A stretch of DNA of 64,000 nt from assembly GCA_013152205.1 (NCBI GenBank), contig JAADGV010000009.1, forward strand, positions 36,301-100,300, given 5' to 3'. The DNA comes from Planctomycetota bacterium (GTDB taxonomy: Bacteria; Planctomycetota; Planctomycetia; Pirellulales; Lacipirellulaceae). The position numbers and the translations under genes were made by a program. Shown one piece after another: positions 26,970 through 34,474 of this stretch. The first letter of the stretch is position 1, and each line of letters starts with the position of its first letter. Under the pieces are notes generated by a model. That model saw nothing but the letters and a program-made list of their open reading frames with translations. It was not told the origin of the DNA and did not search any database.

Positions 26970-26995
26970 ATCGTTAGCGGTGGCGGCCACGCCAC
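26970..26995. repeat. Hairpin repeat K, copy 2
   Basis: 25 of 26 positions match 25572-25597, with the same GTGGCG/CGCCAC stem, located 48 bp after the DUF1080 gene. Confidence 0.8.
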
Positions 26996-27050
26996 AAAGA
27001 ATATAGTTTTCTTCTCAAACAGCAACTCTCACCCGTAGGCGAGCATCCCA

Positions 27051-27710
27051 TTGCGTCGTTCCAACCAACAAACTATCCGATTGATTCAAGGGCTCGTACG
27101 GCTGGTACGAAGTGGTCGGCTACCCGTGCGTTGGTTGGTGGGGCTAGTTGTCCTGGCAGCAGCGTATCTGCTGATGCAACCCCTGTTAGTGCGTTCGTTG
27201 GGCATCGATCTGCCCGGCCTAGGCGACCTCACAGGGATCGTCTCAGAGACGCCAGCTACCGAGCAACAACCGACCGAGCAGCCAAAGCAAAAAAAATCGC
27301 CAGCAGCGGACGAGATAAACCAGATACTCCGCGACGGCAGCCAGCAAACCTACGAATCGCCCGCCGGTTTGCTATACCGACGCGGCAGCCAACATGGCCA
27401 CCGACTGAAGCACTTGATGGCACATGCAAAGGATCAGCCCGACCGGCCTGGGCAGCATGGAGTGTTTGACTCCGAGCAGCCCGAGGAGATTGTTGCCGTG
27501 GTTGACGAGGCTTACCGGCAAGCACAGACGGGCAAAAAGGTGCAGGTCGAACGCGAAGGCGAGCGGACAGTATACACGGTCGATTTGAACCGGCGAGTTG
27601 GTTTCATCGGCGGCGAGAGCGGCAACCGACGCAACCGACCCGCTGCACGGCATATACGATTGGTGGTCGAGGATCGCAATTTCATAACCGCGTTTCCCTA
27701 TCGACCATAA
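27051..27710 (+). CDS. Membrane-anchored protein with a toxin-like C-terminal domain
   Basis: 219 residues from a TTG start. A basic N-terminus leads to one membrane helix (about 26-45), then a Pro/Gln/Glu linker (about 60-85), then a C-terminal domain (about 105-219). This domain shows HGHRLKHLMAHAKD, HGVFDSE, VYTVDLNRRVGFIGGESG and a final IRLVVEDRNFITAFP. That order of His-rich helix, YTVD strand and ITAFP end recalls BECR-fold RNase toxins, but I cannot confirm it. No immunity gene is evident. A zinc-ribbon gene follows after 23 bp. Confidence 0.6.
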   Translation: MRRSNQQTIRLIQGLVRLVRSGRLPVRWLVGLVVLAAAYLLMQPLLVRSLGIDLPGLGDLTGIVSETPATEQQPTEQPKQKKSPAADEINQILRDGSQQTYESPAGLLYRRGSQHGHRLKHLMAHAKDQPDRPGQHGVFDSEQPEEIVAVVDEAYRQAQTGKKVQVEREGERTVYTVDLNRRVGFIGGESGNRRNRPAARHIRLVVEDRNFITAFPYRP

Positions 27711-27733
27711 TTTCTAGCGTAAAGTGAATTCAG

Positions 27734-28084
27734 ATGTCAGCCAAACAAACCATGTACTACGTAGGTTTCTGCCGCGTTTGCAAAACAGGCCCGTTGGGTT
27801 TGCGACGCTGCGGTCAGTGCGAAAATGTCGTCCTGCTATGCGACGAATGCGACGCAACGTGGAGCAACGCCGACTTGGCCGCCCCGCCACAGTATGCAAA
27901 GGATGGCGAGTTGCCTTGCCCCAAGTGCAAAGCATCGTTGGTCGAGTCCCCCTCGCACTGGGCCACAGCTGAGCAACTGCAAGAAATAGACTGGCTACAA
28001 GAAGCAATCAACGGCGGGCTGTTGGAATTAAAACAAGGCATAGCATTTACCCCAGACGCAGCGGACGAGAGTTCGCCACCCTAA
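27734..28084 (+). CDS. Small zinc-ribbon protein
   Basis: 116 residues with four CxxC pairs: Cys13/16, Cys26/29, Cys36/39 and Cys62/65. These are enough for two zinc ribbons; the last (PCPKC) is followed by a helical acidic tail. No signal peptide. The family is unknown. It lies 23 bp after the membrane-anchored gene and is likely co-transcribed, so it could be its partner; that is inference only. Confidence 0.65.
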   Translation: MSAKQTMYYVGFCRVCKTGPLGLRRCGQCENVVLLCDECDATWSNADLAAPPQYAKDGELPCPKCKASLVESPSHWATAEQLQEIDWLQEAINGGLLELKQGIAFTPDAADESSPP

Positions 28085-28109
28085 GCTCCGCCCCTGGGAA
28101 AAACAATAA

Positions 28110-28132
28110 CCGCGATCTTACAGATCGCCGGA
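28110..28132. repeat. Short dispersed repeat, copy 2
   Basis: 22 of 23 positions match 10366-10388, with the same palindromic GATCT..AGATC core. Confidence 0.7.
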
Positions 28133-28201
28133 CCCCCACGCCCAATTTCAAGCGGCCACAACAGCGCCGCAAACAAGAATTCCCGAAAAAGGAATTTTTG
28201 C

Positions 28202-28230
28202 TTGACAATCGACTACATCTGTAGTCCAAT
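28202..28230 (+). promoter_or_regulatory. Promoter with BlaI-type operator
   Basis: TTGACA (28202-28207), a 17-nt spacer and TCCAAT (28225-28230) form a promoter. The spacer holds GACTACATCTGTAGTC (28211-28226), with perfect 7-bp arms and a TACA-N2-TGTA core as in BlaI/MecI operators. The repressor bound here would block polymerase, giving autoregulation of the two genes below. Confidence 0.85.
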
Positions 28231-28306
28231 GCGCACAGGCAGTGGTTACTCAAGTGAACACGCCAGCGTCACCTCAGGGAAGAGCATTTCAAAACGAGGA
28301 AAATCA

Positions 28307-28723
28307 ATGCCCAAAGCCCCGCGTAACCAACCCTCGCAATCGTTGTCTGGCGCCGAATGGGAGGTGATGAAAGTCATTTGGAATCACGGACCGCAAGCAG
28401 CGCGTGACGTTTACGCAGCACTGCCCGACGACGTAAGTTGGGCGTACAAGACCGTAAAAACACTACTCTCGCGGCTGGTAGCCAAGGGGGCACTCGATTA
28501 CGAACAGATCGGCAATTCCTATCTCTATCGGGCCGCCGTTGCCCGCGACCAGATGACACGTAAAGAAATGCGTGGACTGTTCAGCCGAGTGACGGGCGCT
28601 GCGCTCTCGCCCGTGTTGGCCCATTTCATCGAGGAAGCCGATCTCAGCGACGATGAGATACGCCAGCTGAAACGACAACTGGACGCCAAGCGGAGCAAGT
28701 CGCAGAAGGGGAAAAAACGATGA
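28307..28723 (+). CDS. BlaI/MecI family transcriptional repressor
   Basis: 138 residues. A winged-helix domain (about 10-80) shows LSGAEWEVMKVIWNHGP, AYKTVKTLLSRLVAKGAL and YLYRAAV; the C-terminal dimerisation helices follow (about 85-125). BlaI repressors are cleaved after a membrane M56 protease senses a signal. ATG at 28307 is chosen over an upstream in-frame start because ACGAGGA lies about 6 nt before it and the earlier codons overlap the operator. The stop overlaps the next ATG (ATGA). Confidence 0.93.
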   Translation: MPKAPRNQPSQSLSGAEWEVMKVIWNHGPQAARDVYAALPDDVSWAYKTVKTLLSRLVAKGALDYEQIGNSYLYRAAVARDQMTRKEMRGLFSRVTGAALSPVLAHFIEEADLSDDEIRQLKRQLDAKRSKSQKGKKR

Positions 28724-30777
28724 CCTCGACCCTGGAAGCAGTTGCCCAGCATTGGCTGGCTTGGGTGATGCCGGCGACTTGGCAAATCGCCTTGCTGGTG
28801 GCAATCGTCGCTTCGGTTGCGTGGACCTTCCGACATGCGTCGCCCCGGCTGCGCTACGCGCTGTGGCTGCTGGTACTCATCAAAGTTTTTTTGCCGCCAA
28901 CGCTCGCGATTGGCTGGAGCGTTGGCAATTGGGGAGTGCGCCCATTGTGGAACAAGATCGAACCAACTGCCCAGCAGTTTTGGGATACTCAGCCTACGCA
29001 AGAAACTGCTCAAGGCGTTGCCGAGGTGCCGAGCGGCGATCCCATCGAATTGGACGATCCGGCGCAGATTCGCCTGAGCCCGGCGCTGTTGCTCTTCGCG
29101 GTGTGGAGCTTGGGGTGTCTCGTGTTCTTGGTCTTGATTTTCTGGCATTATCGGCGTTTGACGCTCGCTATAGCTTGGATGCAATCGATCGAAGAAGGGC
29201 CGCTACGAATCCGGCTTGAAGCAATTGCCTTGCAACTCGGCATAAAGCACATTCCACAACTCCATCTCTCAGACGTTACCACCAGCCCTTTCTTGTTCGG
29301 CGTGACGCACCCGCGGATTGTTTTACCGCGGCAAATGGCCGAAGAGCTAAGCACATCCGATCTCAACAGCGTGTTGCTACACGAATTGAGCCACTGGCGT
29401 CGTCGCGATACCTGGATCGGTTGGCTGCAAGTGTTCGGACAGAGTTTATTTTGGTTTCATCCGCTGGTGTGGTGGGCGAACGCCCGTCTGCGGCACGAGC
29501 GAGAATGCGTGTGTGACGAAGCGGTACTGCGCACCGGCGAGTGTGAGCCGGTCGACTACGGGCAATCGCTGCTGGGAGTACTTTCCGCAGCTCGAGGTCG
29601 CTCGTTGGTTCAAGGCAGCCTGGTCGGTGTGTTCGAACCGGGTGGCAACATTCAAAATCGATTGGAGCAAATCATGAATTACGAACCTGGAAAACGCGAA
29701 TTTGGTTTTTGGTCGAGGGCAACCATCGTGGCGCTGGCCGTGCTGTTTTTGCCAATGGCGGTGCCTGCGCTGAGTGCCGACACTGATACAAGCGTTGCCG
29801 AAAAAGAGGCAGTTGAGCCCCGCCGTTTGCCGTGGATCGCAAAAACCAATCCGCCAGTTGGCGCGGTAGACGTCGACCCCAAGTTGAACGAAATCACCAT
29901 CACATTCGATCGTGATATGGGAAGCGGCATGAGCCCCACAGGCAATGAAAAATCGTTCCTGCCATCAATGCCGAAGGATAACAAACCCTATTGGCGCGAT
30001 AGCCGGACCTGTGTCTTGCCCGTTGAGCTTTCTCCTGGGGAGTATTATCGGGTGGGGATCAATTCCAAGAGTTATCAGAATTTTAAGAGTACGGACGGAA
30101 AACCTGCTCCATGTTCAGTCATTTGTTTCGTCACACGGGGAGCCAGCAAGGCGATCCAAAGCCGTGTTCGGGTACCGAAGATCGTCAAGCTTTCGCCAGA
30201 CAACGGCGCAGAAGGCGTTGATCCTGGAACCAAGCGGATCTCTGTGACGTTTGATATGCCAATGGGTAAGGGAATGTCGTGGACCGGCGGCGGAGAGAAT
30301 TTCCCGCAAGTGGCTGCCGGCCGGAGCGCCCGGTGGACCAACGGCGGAAAGACGTGTGTGTTGTCGGTGACGTTGAAGTCAGATTGGCGATACCTCCTCG
30401 GCATCAACAGTTTGAGCCACATCAACTTCCAATCGAAGTGGGGCGTACCCGTCGAGCCCGTGGAATATCGATTCCGCACGGCAGGAGACGCTAGACCTGC
30501 GGCCGAACGAACCAACCAGGATATCGTTCCGGCTACAGCACGAGTACGTGGCTTGGTGGAAGATTTTTTCCGCAACAACTTCCGAGACGTAAAGCAGCGA
30601 AAAACGATTGAGTGGGGGCCAATAACCGAGGGCAAACAGGGTAACGTGTCGATCCGATACAAGTACCACGCCAAGATATGGGACAAGAAGTCTATGATTA
30701 TGAACCAGATTTTCACCTTTAAGCCAGATGGAGAGTTTGTCAATTGGAGTAGCGTCGAAGGTTTTCCTCAGGAGTAG
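28720..30777 (+). CDS. BlaR1/MecR1-type M56 metalloprotease with Ig-like repeats
   Basis: 685 residues. Membrane segments (about 15-35, 40-60, 120-140, 330-350) surround a cytoplasmic M56 domain with HELSH (221-225) and the downstream HERECVCDEAVL helix. No penicillin-binding sensor domain is present. Instead, two Ig-like repeats follow (about 368-475 and 485-590: NPPVGAVDVDPKLNEITITF, LSPDNGAEGVDPGTKRISVT), then a beta-rich tail. It likely senses an external signal and relieves BlaI repression by proteolysis. The signal is unknown and beta-lactam sensing is not supported. Confidence 0.88.
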   Translation: MTSTLEAVAQHWLAWVMPATWQIALLVAIVASVAWTFRHASPRLRYALWLLVLIKVFLPPTLAIGWSVGNWGVRPLWNKIEPTAQQFWDTQPTQETAQGVAEVPSGDPIELDDPAQIRLSPALLLFAVWSLGCLVFLVLIFWHYRRLTLAIAWMQSIEEGPLRIRLEAIALQLGIKHIPQLHLSDVTTSPFLFGVTHPRIVLPRQMAEELSTSDLNSVLLHELSHWRRRDTWIGWLQVFGQSLFWFHPLVWWANARLRHERECVCDEAVLRTGECEPVDYGQSLLGVLSAARGRSLVQGSLVGVFEPGGNIQNRLEQIMNYEPGKREFGFWSRATIVALAVLFLPMAVPALSADTDTSVAEKEAVEPRRLPWIAKTNPPVGAVDVDPKLNEITITFDRDMGSGMSPTGNEKSFLPSMPKDNKPYWRDSRTCVLPVELSPGEYYRVGINSKSYQNFKSTDGKPAPCSVICFVTRGASKAIQSRVRVPKIVKLSPDNGAEGVDPGTKRISVTFDMPMGKGMSWTGGGENFPQVAAGRSARWTNGGKTCVLSVTLKSDWRYLLGINSLSHINFQSKWGVPVEPVEYRFRTAGDARPAAERTNQDIVPATARVRGLVEDFFRNNFRDVKQRKTIEWGPITEGKQGNVSIRYKYHAKIWDKKSMIMNQIFTFKPDGEFVNWSSVEGFPQE

Positions 30778-30797
30778 CGTTCGGAGTTAAAATGAGA

Positions 30798-30826
30798 CAT
30801 GTCGATCCCAGACATGGACTTTTTTT
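30798..30826 (+). terminator. Terminator of the BlaI-M56 operon
   Basis: CATGTC (30798-30803) pairs with GACATG (30811-30816) and is followed by seven T (30820-30826). The stem is short, so efficiency is uncertain. Confidence 0.5.
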
Positions 30827-30840
30827 GTCGGCCAGTAAGT

Positions 30841-30869
30841 TTGACCTAGCCGGTTGATCCCATTACATT
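30841..30869 (+). promoter_or_regulatory. Candidate promoter of the Ni-SOD gene
   Basis: TTGACC (30841-30846), a 17-nt spacer and TACATT (30864-30869). Start of transcription would be about 60 nt before the GTG start codon. No metal-regulator operator was recognised. Confidence 0.55.
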
Positions 30870-30936
30870 GACTCCCGTATTTGCATTTAACCGTGGGCCT
30901 TACCCACCTCTAGATTAGACAAAGGGAGACTTTATC

Positions 30937-31377
30937 GTGAAACGTTTGCTAACAGCGGCTGTGATGATTGGTGCGGCATTTCTGCCGATGGCTTACTTGG
31001 CTGCCCATTGCGAAGTGCCGTGTGGGATTTACGACGACCACGCACGGATTGATGAGATGCTGGAAGATCAGGCAACCATTGCCAAGGCGATCAAAAACAT
31101 CCATGAGCTGTCGGGCGGTCACGGTCCAAACAACATCAATCAGTTGGTGCGTTGGGTTACGACCAAAGAGACGCACGCGACCAATGTGCAGCACACGATT
31201 GCCCAATATTTTATGACGCAGAAAATCAAGGCTGATAGCGAGAACTACGTCGACAAGCTCACTTCGGCACATGCCGTGATGGTGGCTGCCATGAAGTGCA
31301 AGCAGTCGGCCGACCCGGCAACCGCTGAGGCATTGAAGACGGCAATTGACAAGTTCCACAATGTGTACGGCGATTAG
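30937..31377 (+). CDS. sodN: Nickel superoxide dismutase, exported form
   Basis: 146 residues from GTG, with AAAGGGAG about 10 nt upstream. Residues 24-32 (HCEVPCGIY) are the Ni-hook: His24, Cys25 and Cys29 become His1, Cys2 and Cys6 of the mature enzyme. The rest is the four-helix domain. Ni-SOD is usually made with a short propeptide removed by SodX. Here the leader (1-23) looks like a Sec signal whose LAA-H cleavage would itself expose the Ni-binding His. No sodX is seen nearby. It converts superoxide to oxygen and peroxide, probably in the periplasm. Confidence 0.93.
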   Translation: MKRLLTAAVMIGAAFLPMAYLAAHCEVPCGIYDDHARIDEMLEDQATIAKAIKNIHELSGGHGPNNINQLVRWVTTKETHATNVQHTIAQYFMTQKIKADSENYVDKLTSAHAVMVAAMKCKQSADPATAEALKTAIDKFHNVYGD

Positions 31378-31393
31378 AACAGTTCCTTCAATT

Positions 31394-31481
31394 GTGTAGC
31401 CACAGAGTTCACAGAGAACACCGAGAGAAGGTTATGCGATTCGATATTTTCTCTGAGACCTCGGTGCGCTCTGTGGCTATG
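31394..31481. repeat. CACAGAG inverted repeat (family C relative)
   Basis: Arms of about 30 nt (31397-31428 and 31452-31481, TAGCCACAGAG / CTCTGTGGCTA) face each other across ~23 nt, right after the sodN stop. Confidence 0.75.
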
Positions 31482-31519
31482 CTTTTATAAGAAATGCCCC
31501 AGTGCATGCACGAGTAGCC

Positions 31520-31553
31520 AAAGCCCTGGGATTACGGTCCCGGGGCTTTTTTT
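31520..31553 (+). terminator. Rho-independent terminator after sodN
   Basis: AAAGCCCTGGGA and TCCCGGGGCTTT form a 12-bp stem with a 4-nt loop and a T-tract. Confidence 0.8.
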
Positions 31554-31649
31554 AGGTTTGCCGAAAACCTTTTTCGTTACTGGTACGTAAAGACGCAATG
31601 AGATGAAGCACAGGCGTCGACGCACCTAGGGGGGCGCGCCGGCGTCGTA

Positions 31650-31689
31650 CGACCAGGATGGTCGAGCTATTGCCCGACCATCCTGGTCG
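31650..31689. repeat. Perfect 15-bp hairpin
   Basis: CGACCAGGATGGTCG (31650-31664) and its exact complement (31675-31689) enclose a 10-nt loop, ending 21 bp before the next start codon. It could act on the 5' leader of that gene or be a dispersed element. Confidence 0.8.
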
Positions 31690-31710
31690 GAGTCACTGGA
31701 ACACTCCATC

Positions 31711-32523
31711 GTGAAGTGCCCTATGTTTGCGTGCATCCTACGTCACCAATTACTCTCCGTTGGCTTGTTACTACTCGCAAGCGGTAGACTCGCTTACGCC
31801 GAAGATCCGACGGTCGCTTTCGATTTTGCTCGTACTGCCGAGTGTCGCGAGATCACTTCAGACGAGACGGCAGAGCTTTACGCGGGCGAGAAAATTGTGG
31901 AGCTGAAACTCCGCATTTCGGTTCATCTGCTGGCAGGCAATATCAATGATATCGAAGAGATTCGAATCGAAGTGGGCGATTGCGACCAGGGGATGCGGGT
32001 TCATAGCTTCGAGCCGAGCACACGGCTCGAAAGCACCGTGAGCGAAGATATCCAGTGGACCAAGACGGTAGAAACGGGCAAGACGCTCGGGGCTTCGTTA
32101 GGGGGTCAGGCACCGGTACTGTTGGGCGACGCGGTGGCTTACGTCACGCCCTCGATCAATGGGGGGAAGACCCATCGCGAGGTCGTTACCGAGACCCAAA
32201 AGCGAGTGGCGCCGAAGCATGTGGTGATAGCGAGTGGCACGTTTGGTCAGGAACACGGCGTCTTCTTCAAGCTGCGACGTTCGCCACAGACTTCGCTCGA
32301 AGGAGTCCATGAACTGACCGTGCGGTTTATTGTGCCCGAGCGTTGGCGTGGCGACTCCTTGCGTGTCTGTTGCCAAGCGACGGGGCAAGATAAGTTTCTA
32401 TGGATCAAGCAGCAGGCCGTCTGGGCAAACACTTGTGCCCCATTGACCGTCTATCTGGCTGGCGACGAGGGGGCACGAACAGCAGCCAAACGTCATGTGC
32501 GGCGGAGTGTTTCTGGCTCGTAA
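31711..32523 (+). CDS. Secreted protein of unknown function
   Basis: 270 residues from GTG 31711 (an ATG four codons later is possible). A signal peptide (about 1-30, LAYA-E) precedes a beta-rich domain: ELKLRISVHLLAGNINDIEEI, VEVGDCDQGM-like strands, then ISGTFGQEHGVFFKLRRSPQ-like and ELTVRFIVPERWRGDSLRV segments. It resembles an extracytoplasmic beta-sandwich, but I name no family. A 15-bp hairpin lies just upstream and a bidirectional terminator separates it from ilvC. Confidence 0.7.
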   Translation: MKCPMFACILRHQLLSVGLLLLASGRLAYAEDPTVAFDFARTAECREITSDETAELYAGEKIVELKLRISVHLLAGNINDIEEIRIEVGDCDQGMRVHSFEPSTRLESTVSEDIQWTKTVETGKTLGASLGGQAPVLLGDAVAYVTPSINGGKTHREVVTETQKRVAPKHVVIASGTFGQEHGVFFKLRRSPQTSLEGVHELTVRFIVPERWRGDSLRVCCQATGQDKFLWIKQQAVWANTCAPLTVYLAGDEGARTAAKRHVRRSVSGS

Positions 32524-32572
32524 GCTGCTTTTCCAAGAGAAACCGATGAGAACGTAAAACGCATTAGCGCAT

Positions 32573-32605
32573 AAAAAGGGCCGCCCAAATTGAGCGGTCC
32601 TTTTT
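32573..32605. terminator. Bidirectional terminator between the secreted-protein gene and ilvC
   Basis: AAAAAGG(G)CCGC / GCGG(T)CCTTTTT stem with a 9-nt loop. A/T tracts on both sides serve both convergent genes. Confidence 0.8.
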
Positions 32606-32632
32606 GTACTCAGGCTAAAAGTTTCTTCGCGA

Positions 32633-33631
32633 TTATTTATCGTCGATCCACGACATCATTTTTCGAAGCTCGCGGCCAATGACTTCGACGCCGTGATCAC
32701 GTTCGCGACGACGAGTGGCTTTGAATGCTGGGGCACCGGCTTTGTTTTCGAGGATCCAATTACGGGCAAACGTACCGTCTTGGATCTCGGTCAAGATGCG
32801 CTTCATCTCGGCTTTGGTCTCGTCGGTAACAATCCGCGGGCCGCTAACATAGTCGCCGTATTCAGCCGTGTTCGAGACGCTGTAACGCATGTAGTTGAGG
32901 CCACCTTGATAGAAGAGGTCGACGATCAATTTCAGCTCGTGCATGCACTCGAAAAAAGCCATTTCGGGTTGGTAGCCCGCTTCGACCAAGGTTTCGTAAC
33001 CCGCTTTCACCAAGGCAGACACTCCACCACACAGCACAACTTGTTCGCCGAAGAGGTCGGTTTCGGTTTCTTCGGCAAACGTCGTACGGATCACTCCGCC
33101 GCGGGTGCCACCGATGCCCTTGGCATAGGCAAGGCCGGCCTTAAATGTTTCGTCGCTAGCATCGTCGCTGAGTGCGATCAGGCTAGGCACGCCCCCGCCT
33201 GCGACGAACTCGCTGCGTACTAGGTGCCCAGGGCCTTTGGGAGCAACGAGAAGCAGATCGACATCCTTGGGCGCTTCGACTTGCCCAAAGTGAACATTAA
33301 AACCGTGCGAGCACATGAGGATGTTGCCGGACACAAGGTTGTCGCGGATTTGGTTGCGATAAATGTCGCCCTGCACTTCGTCGGGTAGCAGGAGGTTGAC
33401 GAGATCGCCCTGCTTGGTGGCTTCTTCGATCGGCAGCGGTTCGAATCCGTGGCTAACGGCCAGTTCGTGGTTAGCACTTCCGGGGCGTTGGCCAACAACG
33501 ACGTTGACCCCGCTGTCGCGTAGATTCTGTGCGTGGGCGTGCCCTTGCGAGCCGTATCCGAGGATCGCCACGGTCTTGCCGTCTAAGGCTTTGAGATCGG
33601 CATCTTTGTCGTAATAAATAGTTGCAGCCAT
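32633..33631 (-). CDS. ilvC: Ketol-acid reductoisomerase (class I)
   Basis: 332 residues from the ATG at 33631 (AGGAGC upstream); the longer open frame adds 30 residues unrelated to the family. Rossmann motif GYGSQG (25-30), the knotted helical domain, and the metal ligands in [23 protein letters not shown] and [13 protein letters not shown] regions are present. It isomerises and reduces acetolactate with NADPH and Mg, the second step of valine/leucine/isoleucine synthesis. ilvN lies ~100 bp upstream on the same strand. Confidence 0.96.
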   Translation of the reverse strand: MAATIYYDKDADLKALDGKTVAILGYGSQGHAHAQNLRDSGVNVVVGQRPGSANHELAVSHGFEPLPIEEATKQGDLVNLLLPDEVQGDIYRNQIRDNLVSGNILMCSHGFNVHFGQVEAPKDVDLLLVAPKGPGHLVRSEFVAGGGVPSLIALSDDASDETFKAGLAYAKGIGGTRGGVIRTTFAEETETDLFGEQVVLCGGVSALVKAGYETLVEAGYQPEMAFFECMHELKLIVDLFYQGGLNYMRYSVSNTAEYGDYVSGPRIVTDETKAEMKRILTEIQDGTFARNWILENKAGAPAFKATRRRERDHGVEVIGRELRKMMSWIDDK

Positions 33632-33730
33632 GAGAGAGAAAGCTCCTGTGTTTTGGTTTGGGTTTACCGGTCGTGCCCGAGAGACCGGACATTCGGCGAA
33701 GGGGTGTTTATTCTCCGGCAAAGCGGAGAG

Positions 33731-34261
33731 CTATTTTTCAGTGTCAGATGGGTCTGGGAGTGAACTATCGGTATCTTCGGGAGATTGTACGCCACGCACC
33801 ATGGCGATGCGTCCGGTGCGAACTAGCTCGAGAATGCCAAAGGGTCGCATCAGTTCAACGAATGCCATGACTTTCTTTTCTTGTCCCGAGATTTCGATGA
33901 TGACTTGATCGGGCGAAATATCAACCAGCCGGCCTCGGAAAATCTGGCAGAGTTCGCGGATTTCTGATCGTTTGCCATTGGCGGCATTGACCTTGAGTAG
34001 CATCAGGTCGCGTTCGACAAATTCTTGAGCGCTGATGTCGTCGACGCGGACGACGGTGACGATTTTCTCGAGCTGCTTGCGCACCTGAGCCAACACATTG
34101 TTGTCGCCGACAACCACAAAGGTCATCCGCGAAAGGTGTGGATCTTCGGTCTCGCCGACGGCGAGGCTATCGATGTTGTACCCACGCGAGGCAAACATGC
34201 CCGCAACGTGGGCCAACACTCCCGGCACGTTCTGCACAAGAGCAGAGAGGACGTGGCGCAT
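33731..34261 (-). CDS. ilvN: Acetolactate synthase small (regulatory) subunit
   Basis: 176 residues from the ATG at 34261, where homology begins (MRHVLSALVQNVPGVLAHVAG); GGGAG lies upstream. ACT domain (about 1-78, SRGYNIDSLAVGETED), then the C-terminal activation domain (EICQIF-like, ISGQEKKVMAFVELMRPFGI). It binds valine and stimulates the catalytic IlvB subunit, which is not adjacent here; a uvrA lies upstream instead. It is probably co-transcribed with ilvC. Confidence 0.93.
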   Translation of the reverse strand: MRHVLSALVQNVPGVLAHVAGMFASRGYNIDSLAVGETEDPHLSRMTFVVVGDNNVLAQVRKQLEKIVTVVRVDDISAQEFVERDLMLLKVNAANGKRSEIRELCQIFRGRLVDISPDQVIIEISGQEKKVMAFVELMRPFGILELVRTGRIAMVRGVQSPEDTDSSLPDPSDTEK

Positions 34262-34474
34262 GGTCGGTGGCTCCCAGTAGAAACGAAACTGTTGATTATA
34301 ATCTTGCACCCAGGGTGGCGGCAACCGGTGCTGAGTTAGTAGTTTGCCAATCCTGGATTGCCGGAGGTTGTCGTTTAGGCTGCCCGGTGCTAGCCTGAAC
34401 CGTTTTGCCTCTGCCCTGGGGCGTCTCCAGGGTAAATCGCCTCTCCAAATCCTCGCTGGCTACCCCGGGTTTTG

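Noticed and set aside
33425..33445. GGTTCGAATCC motif resembling a tRNA T-arm
   Set aside because: It lies inside the ilvC coding sequence and no cloverleaf can be drawn around it.
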